Assembly (NCBI GenBank): GCA_026392135.1 | Contig: JAPLCR010000243.1 | Location: forward strand, 1 to 8,536 | Source: Armatimonadota bacterium | GTDB lineage: Bacteria; Armatimonadota; Chthonomonadetes; Chthonomonadales; Chthonomonadaceae | DNA length: 8,536 nt | Direction of reading: 5' to 3' | In this document: piece by piece, positions 1 through 5,244 of the stretch | Numbering within the stretch: position 1 is the stretch's first letter | How the letters are laid out: each line of letters starts with the position of its first letter | Translations under genes and position numbers: made by a program | Notes under the pieces: model-generated | Seen by the model: the letters and a program-made list of their open reading frames with translations, nothing else | Databases searched by the model: none | What the model was told of the DNA's origin: nothing

Positions 1-1557
1 GAAATCAAAGAGGGTAGAAGAACCTCTATTATCGGCGATAAAACAGTCTGTGTTTACGAACTCAAAACAAAAAGCCTTATAGAGATGAGCCGTTCGGTAT
101 CTTACGCAGAACTCTTATGGAGAGGGTCGCCCTCTCATGAACGCCTGGTAGCACTGGGATACTGTGGCTCTGCATTATGGGATGCCGAAACTGGAGAACT
201 GCTTCAAGAGATTCACAAATACCTTAGATGCCCTGTTCAGTCCAATGGTGTTCTCTCCCCTGATGGTCGCCTTCTTGCCATCGGAACAGAGGATGGCGTT
301 GCGGTGGTCTATAGCGTCTCAGACGCTCGCCTATTGTGGAAAAAGCGTTGTCATTTAAGTTGGCTTCAGACTCTCGCCTTCACCAGCGATTCTCGCAAAT
401 TGGCGAGCGCAGGGGACGACCATGCCATTCTTATCTCTGACGCAGAGACTGGAGAACTCCTCCAAACCCTGATGGGGCGAATACCTTCTGTGGAAGCCAT
501 CTCTTTCATGCAAGATGGTAAACACGTCTCCGCCCTCTATGACGACGATTCGGCGCGACTGTGGAGTGTAGAGGCGCATAGCCTTGAGAAGTATAAGGGG
601 GCGGGACACCGATTTTTGGGGCTGATGCAAAGGAAGACCTCGCAAATAGCGCGTCACTACTGGAGCCCCGCTTTTAAGGATTTACTAGCCTCGCTTCAAC
701 ACAGTCCGTACTGGGGACTGCAAGCCATTTCACATGATGGAACCTTGGTTAGCCTTGTGGCTCCTAGAGGCGGTTATTTTTTTGGCGGAAGAGATTTCCA
801 GACGGATGAAGAGGAAGAAGATGCTCCTGCCCCGAACCCAGTGCCTACCCTCGCCTCGTCTTTAGAAGATGCTCTGCACAAACATCTCCATAATACCTGC
901 GGTAATAAGTTAATAATAGCGGTATGGAGTACGGAATCCCGTTCTATTCGTTACGTTGTTCCCATCGCAGAATCTAGCAGTTGTGTTCTGTTCCCCGATA
1001 ATCGTCGTTGCGCTGTGGCGCACGAAAAGCAGGTGGCTATCTACTCCTTAGAAACTGGCAAAGTCCTCCAACAGTTCCAGACAGATATTATTAACGACGC
1101 AGAGTTGACGCTCTCTAATGATGGGAATCTTCTTGCGGCGGTATATGGATATATGGGACATCTCATCGTATGGGATATACGGACGGGAAAGAAATTGGAT
1201 ACCGATGATATCTGGGCGGATGACGGTCTCGACATCGCTTTCTACCCCGATGGAGACAGAATTATCACTAGCCTCCCGCATAGAGAGTACGCATGGATAG
1301 GGCGACTATCTACGAAAAGTGAAACCATCATCCTAGAAGGACACCTTGCGTCCGTTCGCGCTGTCGCCTGTTCTCCTGACGGCAAGTTGGTGGCGACGGG
1401 GGCGCAGGATGGAGCCGTGAAGGTGTGGGACGCGACGAGCGGTGAGCTACTAGCGACCTATCAGGCGTTGCCGGAAGCGGAGGCGTGGGTTGTCCATACG
1501 CCAGAGGGAGAGGTGACTGGTTCTCCGGGCGCGGAGGCGTATCTGATGGAGGAGTAG
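1..1557 (+). CDS. WD40-repeat beta-propeller protein, 5' end outside window
   Basis: The reading frame is open from base 1 through the first in-frame ATG (85) to the TAG at 1555. The 28 codons before that ATG already read like a WD40 blade (GDKTVCVYELKTKSL), and no convincing ribosome binding site precedes it, so the gene starts upstream and 518 codons are visible. About ten blade-like units can be picked out, with endings such as ALWDAETGELL, ARLWSVEAHSL, IVWDIRTGKKL and VKVWDATSGELL. The last blade is the most canonical, with GH, SPDGKLVATGAQDG and VWD. Bases 805-840 encode an acidic, proline-rich insertion (DEEEEDAPAPNPVP), probably an exposed loop. WD40 propellers are protein-interaction scaffolds, and no enzymatic domain is visible in this part. 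The C-terminus contains HTPEGEVTGSPGAEAYL and stops just after it. No membrane segment is visible. Family assignment is firm; function is unknown. Confidence 0.9.
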   Translation, partial: EIKEGRRTSIIGDKTVCVYELKTKSLIEMSRSVSYAELLWRGSPSHERLVALGYCGSALWDAETGELLQEIHKYLRCPVQSNGVLSPDGRLLAIGTEDGVAVVYSVSDARLLWKKRCHLSWLQTLAFTSDSRKLASAGDDHAILISDAETGELLQTLMGRIPSVEAISFMQDGKHVSALYDDDSARLWSVEAHSLEKYKGAGHRFLGLMQRKTSQIARHYWSPAFKDLLASLQHSPYWGLQAISHDGTLVSLVAPRGGYFFGGRDFQTDEEEEDAPAPNPVPTLASSLEDALHKHLHNTCGNKLIIAVWSTESRSIRYVVPIAESSSCVLFPDNRRCAVAHEKQVAIYSLETGKVLQQFQTDIINDAELTLSNDGNLLAAVYGYMGHLIVWDIRTGKKLDTDDIWADDGLDIAFYPDGDRIITSLPHREYAWIGRLSTKSETIILEGHLASVRAVACSPDGKLVATGAQDGAVKVWDATSGELLATYQALPEAEAWVVHTPEGEVTGSPGAEAYLMEE

Positions 1558-1581
1558 TCTCTTCTAACTCTCTCTCCTCCG

Positions 1582-1610
1582 TTGACAAAATGCGTTCTGT
1601 ATTCTATAAT
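1582..1610 (+). promoter_or_regulatory. Consensus sigma70 promoter for the parB-like/yajQ operon
   Basis: The -35 box TTGACA (1582-1587) and -10 box TATAAT (1605-1610) are both perfect consensus and are separated by exactly 17 bp. Transcription would start near 1617, leaving a leader of about 60 nt before the GTG at 1678. The match predicts strong constitutive transcription unless a repressor acts. It starts only 25 bp past the WD40 stop codon, and I see no clear terminator between the two genes. Confidence 0.87.
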
Positions 1611-1661
1611 CAATCAGCAGATTTATGTCTGTATCCGTGTGTCAATCTCATGAACTCTTTT

Positions 1662-1666
1662 GGAGG
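1662..1666 (+). promoter_or_regulatory. Shine-Dalgarno that sets the ParB-like start at GTG 1678
   Basis: GGAGG at 1662-1666 lies 11 nt before GTG 1678. The other in-frame candidate, TTG at 1660, overlaps this GGAGG and has no ribosome binding site of its own, and it would add six residues (EADCS plus start) unlike a ParB N-terminus. The 11-nt spacing is slightly long. Confidence 0.7.
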
Positions 1667-1677
1667 CTGATTGCTCT

Positions 1678-2577
1678 GTGAATATCCAAAACATCCCACT
1701 AGACCGTATTGCGGTAGACCCCACCCAGCCGCGCAAGCAACTCAATGAAGAGAGTCTGCAAGGTCTTGCCGACAGTATCCGCCAGCATGGAGTCTTGAAC
1801 CCCATCACGGTGACTGCCTCCGGCAGTAATAAGTACACCATCGTAACGGGGGAGAGGCGCTGGCGAGCCGCGCAAACCGCGAAACTCCAACACATCCCCT
1901 GTATTCTGTCTGAGGTTGCTCCTGATGAGCGGCTAACCCAACAGCTAATTGAAAACCTACAACGCGAAGACCTGCAACCCGTAGAAAAAGCACGCGCTAT
2001 TCTCTATGTCAAGCAAGCACTTACCCTAACCAACCGTGAGGTTGCGCGTCGCTTAGGGCTTTCAGAGCGACAAGTAGGCTATTCGCTTGACCTACTAGAG
2101 CTACCCGAAGAGATTGGTGAGGCGGTCATATCCTCGCCTAACCGCCCCTCGGACGGACACCTTACTGAAAAGCACGCCCGCTTTTTGAAACAACTCAATG
2201 AAGAGCCTGAACTCCAATCGGCAGTCGTAGATAAGATACGAGATGAGCGTCTTACTGGAGATCAGACGGGTAAACTGGTAAAAGCACTCCGCAAAAAGCC
2301 GGAGCGTGCCGACGAGATGCTGCAAAGCTCTACTGACCACCTTGCCGATTTTTTTGCGGACGATACCCCTCCGATACTGGACCAAGAGGTAGGAGTGAGT
2401 ACCCCAACCCTCTCTTCACACGCCCAGAAGGTACTCGATTTTCTGCCTTCGCTATCCGGTATCTCTTTGCACCAAAAGAGTGCGGTAGAGGTTAGGCAGA
2501 TTGAGGACGCGCTCACCTCACTACAGATGGCAGTAGAGAGCCTACTCAAGAGTTGTAAAGAGCGTTTAGAAGCATAA
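1678..2577 (+). CDS. ParB/RepB/Spo0J-family DNA-binding partition protein
   Basis: The protein has 299 residues if GTG 1678 is the start. The ParB N-terminal domain is clear: NIPLDRIAVDPTQPRK opens the fold, TGERRWRAA (about 57-65) is the conserved arginine-rich nucleotide-binding motif, and ENLQREDLQPVEKA (about 92-105) is the next conserved box. A helix-turn-helix follows (LTNREVARRLGLSERQVGYSLDLL, about 117-140), then the usual LTEKHARFLKQL segment (about 162-173). The C-terminal 50 residues are predicted helical and probably dimerise. Family members bind palindromic parS-like sites, and canonical ones act as CTP-dependent clamps in chromosome or plasmid segregation. No parA lies beside it and I found no copy of the classical parS palindrome in the window, so it may be a regulatory homologue rather than the main chromosome ParB. 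It is the first gene of an operon with yajQ. Confidence 0.9.
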   Translation: MNIQNIPLDRIAVDPTQPRKQLNEESLQGLADSIRQHGVLNPITVTASGSNKYTIVTGERRWRAAQTAKLQHIPCILSEVAPDERLTQQLIENLQREDLQPVEKARAILYVKQALTLTNREVARRLGLSERQVGYSLDLLELPEEIGEAVISSPNRPSDGHLTEKHARFLKQLNEEPELQSAVVDKIRDERLTGDQTGKLVKALRKKPERADEMLQSSTDHLADFFADDTPPILDQEVGVSTPTLSSHAQKVLDFLPSLSGISLHQKSAVEVRQIEDALTSLQMAVESLLKSCKERLEA

Positions 2578-2587
2578 AGGAGAGAAG

Positions 2588-3079
2588 ATGGCAACTGAAT
2601 TTTCGTTTGATGTTATCTCGCGTATTGAGTTGACGGAGGTTAAGAACGCACTTGACCTCGCGTCGCGTGAGATTGAGACGCGCTATGATTTTCGTAATAC
2701 AAAGACTCAAGTCTCCCTTGATGACAATGAGATAAAGGTAATTTCGGACGACGAGTGGCACCTTGAAACCGTAAAGGACATCATTCGCGCCCGTTTCGCC
2801 AAGCGCTCCCTCTCACTCAAGGCACTGGAGTATGGCAAAATTGAGTCGGCGGCGGGAGGAACGGTGCGTCAGGTGATCACGCTAAAACAGGGTATTCCTA
2901 CGGATGAGGCGAAAAACCTTGTCAAGGAGATTAAAGCTGCCGGTATTAAGGTACAGACTCAGATTCAGGGTGAACAGCTGCGCGTATCGGCAAAAGAGAA
3001 GGATTCCCTCCAAGCGACACAACGCCTTATCAAGAGCTTGGATCTGCCTTTCGACGTGGAGTTCTCAAACTACCGCTAA
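2588..3079 (+). CDS. yajQ: YajQ family nucleotide / cyclic di-GMP-binding protein
   Basis: The protein has 163 residues, the same length as E. coli YajQ. The family signature is plain: FSFDVISRIELTEVKNALDLASREIETRYDFRNT at residues 5-38, then IKVISDDEW, LKQGI, and near the end AAGIKVQTQIQGEQLRVSAKEKDSLQATQRLIK. YajQ proteins have two RNP-like folds and bind nucleotides or RNA. The Xanthomonas homologue is an established cyclic di-GMP receptor that controls transcription, and this protein is expected to be cytoplasmic. The start ATG 2588 has AAAGGAGA at 2576-2583 overlapping the stop of the upstream gene, with a 10-bp gap, so the two genes should be co-transcribed. No plus-strand U-rich terminator follows directly. 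Whether this copy binds cyclic di-GMP cannot be told from sequence; a diguanylate cyclase gene lies about 2.2 kb downstream on the other strand. Confidence 0.95.
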   Translation: MATEFSFDVISRIELTEVKNALDLASREIETRYDFRNTKTQVSLDDNEIKVISDDEWHLETVKDIIRARFAKRSLSLKALEYGKIESAAGGTVRQVITLKQGIPTDEAKNLVKEIKAAGIKVQTQIQGEQLRVSAKEKDSLQATQRLIKSLDLPFDVEFSNYR

Positions 3080-3087
3080 AAACAGAC

Positions 3088-3124
3088 AAAAAAAGAAGCG
3101 ACAGGAAGACTTACGCCCTGTCGC
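3088..3124 (-). terminator. Intrinsic terminator facing the minus strand
   Basis: GCGACAGG (3098-3105) and CCTGTCGC (3117-3124) form a perfect 8-bp stem with an 11-nt loop. Read on the minus strand the stem is followed by TTCTTTTTTTG, a textbook U-tract (plus-strand A run 3088-3094). Read on the plus strand the stem is followed by CCAATAAAGG, which is not a terminator tail. It therefore stops transcription running towards yajQ. No minus-strand gene that would need it is recognisable in the gap to its right. Blocking antisense transcription into yajQ is another possible role. Confidence 0.72.
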
Positions 3125-3128
3125 CCAA

Positions 3129-3153
3129 TAAAGGAAGGTGAACTCGAATCACC
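3129..3153 (-). other. tRNA T-arm-like hairpin (possible tRNA 3' remnant or small RNA part)
   Basis: On the minus strand, GGTGA-TTCGAGT-TCACC forms a perfect 5-bp stem with a 7-nt loop that fits the T-psi-C consensus (TTC, purine, A, N, pyrimidine). It is followed by TTCCTTTA, which could be the 3' acceptor strand plus discriminator base. The intrinsic terminator follows six bases later on the same strand. However, no matching 5' acceptor (RRRGGRR) or anticodon arm could be found upstream on that strand within the gap, and no CCA is encoded. It is not a complete tRNA. It may be a tRNA fragment left by integration, a folded part of an unknown RNA, or chance. Confidence 0.35.
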
Positions 3154-3172
3154 TATATTGTCGGTGGATTGC

Positions 3173-3253
3173 ACGGGGTGCTAGAGGGCAAACACGGTAA
3201 AAAAACGGGTTTTCACTGAAATTATTACCTGTTTTCAACTTCTAGCACCCCGT
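3173..3253. repeat. 81-bp hairpin-forming inverted repeat
   Basis: ACGGGGTGCTAGA (3173-3185) and TCTAGCACCCCGT (3241-3253) are perfect 13-bp inverted repeats; a G-T and a G-C pair extend the match inward by two positions. The 55-bp interior can partly pair again (GGTAA near 3196-3200 with TTACC near 3225-3229), giving a long imperfect hairpin. No target-site duplication is visible at the outer ends and there is no U-tract on either side. It could be a small non-autonomous mobile repeat (MITE or REP-like), an operator or structured RNA. Whether it recurs elsewhere in the genome cannot be judged here. Confidence 0.6.
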
Positions 3254-3411
3254 ACTCGTCGGCAGAGCATTTTGCCACACAAGCGAGTTGCTGTAGAAGC
3301 AAACATGAGGTAGTAAACAAACGAAATCACGTAGCAAAGGCATTCGGCAAAATTGTAAAACGCAGGACAGAGTCGAACTGAGCCGATACGAACCACGAAT
3401 AAATAACAGAA
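3254..3411. other. Intergenic stretch without a recognised element
   Basis: This is the right part of the 442-bp gap between yajQ and the TPR gene. Both strands have short open frames, but none has a recognisable protein pattern or good ribosome binding site. A minus-strand TACAAT (plus 3352-3357) is one mismatch from a -10 box but lacks a -35 partner at the right distance. A second T-loop-like string on the minus strand near 3364-3381 has only three pairing stem bases. I see nothing else here. Confidence 0.5.
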
Positions 3412-3440
3412 TTGCGCTCTCCACGATTTAGCCGTATAAT
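3412..3440 (+). promoter_or_regulatory. Sigma70-type promoter for the TPR gene
   Basis: TTGCGC (3412-3417) and a perfect -10 TATAAT (3435-3440) are separated by 17 bp. The expected start of transcription is near 3447, giving a leader of about 75 nt before ATG 3522. Two mismatches in the -35 box suggest it is weaker than the promoter at 1582-1610. Confidence 0.78.
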
Positions 3441-3521
3441 AGAGAGAGTATTCAGCGTCCATCGGAAGCGACATAGGAGGCTCAAGAGGGTCTCCAGTTC
3501 TATGTTGAGAGGAGTGCATCC

Positions 3522-5165
3522 ATGCGTTACCATTTCGGCAGTGCGTTAAAGCGACTAAGCAGTCCCCTTTTATGCCTGTTTTTGCTCACCGCCCTCAGTG
3601 TGTTGCCCGCCCTCGCACAAGATAACGAGGTTGACCCTAAAGAGCATTTTGATAAAGCCCTCAAGCTCTCCGACAGCAAGGAGTATGCGAAGGCACTAGA
3701 CGAGCTAAATATCGCGCGAAAAGCCACTCCTAAAGGGGAGAAGGACTATCTCACCATCCTCAAATGGATTGGGTATGTCGCGGTGCAGGCAGGGCGTTAT
3801 AACGATGCACTAGAGCCTCTTCAAACGCTCACATCAGAGACCAAAGACGACTTTGAGGCTCTGCTCAATCTGGCGAACGCGTATGAGGGCTTGAAAAAAG
3901 ATGATGAGGCGATAGCTACCTACAAAAAAGTTATCGCTATCAATGACAAACTCCCCGACCCCTATTTCAATATAGGCAACCTCTATTTTCATCAGAAGCA
4001 GTACCCACAAGCGATAACCAACCTCAAAAAAGCGGGAGTACTCAACCCAAAAGACCCTGCTGTCTTCCAGAATTTGGGTCATGCCCTGATGATGCAGAAG
4101 AGCTTTGCAGAGGCGGCAGAGGCTTATGGTCACGCTACTAAGAATGACCCTACCAACTCCAAACTCTTTCTCTATCAGGGAAACGCGAGCCTTCTACAGA
4201 TGCGGAAAGGCGATAATATCGCTACTGCAAAGACCAACTGCAAAAATGCCTACGCCTCCGCTCTCAAGTTAAATGCAAAGTCCCTCGATGTGCGCCTCCG
4301 CTACGGAGAGGCACTGATGGATATGAAGGAGTATGAGGAGGCAATAACACAGTTCCGTGCCGCAACCAACCTTGACGCAAACCGCTATGAAGGGCACTAC
4401 AACCTCGCCCAAGCACTGGCGGCACAACAGAAAGAAGAGAAAAAGCCCGACCCTGATAGCTCCATTGCAAAAGAGACGCTGAAAGAGTTCAAAAAAGCGG
4501 TAGAGCTTGCTTCCAAAGCCGAGGAGATTCGAGACGCATTACTGGGGCAAGGTCTCTTTGAGGCAGCACGTAAACAGTACCCTGAAGCGGAGAAGACCTT
4601 CGCACGTCTTACTAACGAGTATCCTCAGTACACTGATGCCTGGGTAAATCTTGGCTTTATCCGCCTAAAACAAGAGCCACCCAACCACGATGGCGCGATT
4701 GAAGCGGGTGAGGCAGGCTTAAAGAAGGTGACGGAGAAGGCGGGGCAAGCCAAAATACAGCGTATGCTGGGGGCAGTCTACACGGCGAAAGCCACCACAA
4801 ATCTCACCATAGGCAACACAAAAAGAGCACAGATTGCTTTCTTGGATAAAGCACAACTTGCCTTCAAAGAGGCTATCGTCGCCAATCCCAATGACGCAGA
4901 GGCACTACACGGAATTGGGCTTGCTGCAAGCTGGGCAGGGAAGTTAGATGAAGCAATAGACTACCTGAAACGTGCCATCGAAATCCGTAAGGGGTATGCA
5001 GAAGCACACAACGATTTAGGAGTGGCCTACACCCTAAAGTTCAACTCGGATAGAACAAGAAAAGAGTACATTCAGCTCGCGTTTGAGAGCCTTAAAAAGG
5101 CGGCAAAGTACGACCCACTCTACAAGGAGAACCTCACTGCGTTCAAAAAAGAGACTGGTCTCTAG
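3522..5165 (+). CDS. Exported tetratricopeptide-repeat protein
   Basis: The protein has 547 residues. ATG 3522 is preceded by AGAGGAG (3508-3514) with a 7-nt spacer. The N-terminus is a typical signal peptide: basic start, hydrophobic core LLCLFLLTALSVLPALA, and probable signal peptidase I cleavage after Ala32 (ALA/QD). The mature protein is almost entirely TPR units from about residue 40 to the end, around twelve, several canonical: ALLNLANAYEGLKKDDEAIATYKK, PYFNIGNLYFHQKQYPQAI, ALHGIGLAASWAGKLDEAIDYLKRA and AHNDLGVAYTL. One unit is stretched by a charged insertion (QQKEEKKPDPDSS, near residue 308). TPR solenoids bind partner proteins, often in envelope assembly, secretion or polysaccharide export. 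No catalytic domain, lipobox or further membrane segment is visible, so it should be periplasmic or extracellular. It has its own promoter and ends at a strong terminator, so it is probably monocistronic. Specific function is unknown. Confidence 0.92.
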   Translation: MRYHFGSALKRLSSPLLCLFLLTALSVLPALAQDNEVDPKEHFDKALKLSDSKEYAKALDELNIARKATPKGEKDYLTILKWIGYVAVQAGRYNDALEPLQTLTSETKDDFEALLNLANAYEGLKKDDEAIATYKKVIAINDKLPDPYFNIGNLYFHQKQYPQAITNLKKAGVLNPKDPAVFQNLGHALMMQKSFAEAAEAYGHATKNDPTNSKLFLYQGNASLLQMRKGDNIATAKTNCKNAYASALKLNAKSLDVRLRYGEALMDMKEYEEAITQFRAATNLDANRYEGHYNLAQALAAQQKEEKKPDPDSSIAKETLKEFKKAVELASKAEEIRDALLGQGLFEAARKQYPEAEKTFARLTNEYPQYTDAWVNLGFIRLKQEPPNHDGAIEAGEAGLKKVTEKAGQAKIQRMLGAVYTAKATTNLTIGNTKRAQIAFLDKAQLAFKEAIVANPNDAEALHGIGLAASWAGKLDEAIDYLKRAIEIRKGYAEAHNDLGVAYTLKFNSDRTRKEYIQLAFESLKKAAKYDPLYKENLTAFKKETGL

Positions 5166-5189
5166 CGAGCAGACACAAAGCGAACAGAC

Positions 5190-5234
5190 ATAAAGTGCCC
5201 CTCTTCCTAATCAGCCGGAAGAGGGGCACTTTAT
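5190..5234. terminator. Bidirectional intrinsic terminator between convergent genes
   Basis: ATAAAGTGCCCCTCTTCC (5190-5207) and GGAAGAGGGGCACTTTAT (5217-5234) are perfect 18-bp inverted repeats with a 9-nt loop. The GC-rich core ends in A-T pairs, so each strand carries a T-rich tail after the core (TTTATTAT on plus, TTTATG on minus). It lies 24 bp past the TPR stop and 10 bp past the cyclase stop and can end both transcripts. Confidence 0.92.
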
Positions 5235-5244
5235 TATAAAGAGA

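Noticed and set aside
3137..3153. parS-like site for the ParB homologue
   Set aside because: The hairpin GGTGA-N7-TCACC does not match the parS consensus TGTTTCACGTGAAACA; only binding data could support it.
3360..3385. Second T-loop-like sequence (TTCGACT on the minus strand)
   Set aside because: Only three of five stem pairs form and no matching acceptor or anticodon arm is present.
3129..3400. tmRNA gene on the minus strand
   Set aside because: There is a T-arm-like 3' fold but no complementary 5' end, no GG-UUCGAC 5' motif at the right place and no tag frame ending in LAA before a stop.
3235..3519. Minus-strand open frame of 94 codons in the yajQ-TPR gap
   Set aside because: Composition is rich in Cys, Tyr and Arg without any family pattern, there is no suitable ribosome binding site, and it overlaps the plus-strand promoter of the TPR gene.
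4264..4470. Minus-strand open frames inside the TPR and other genes
   Set aside because: These are shadows of well-supported genes on the opposite strand with no family signal of their own.
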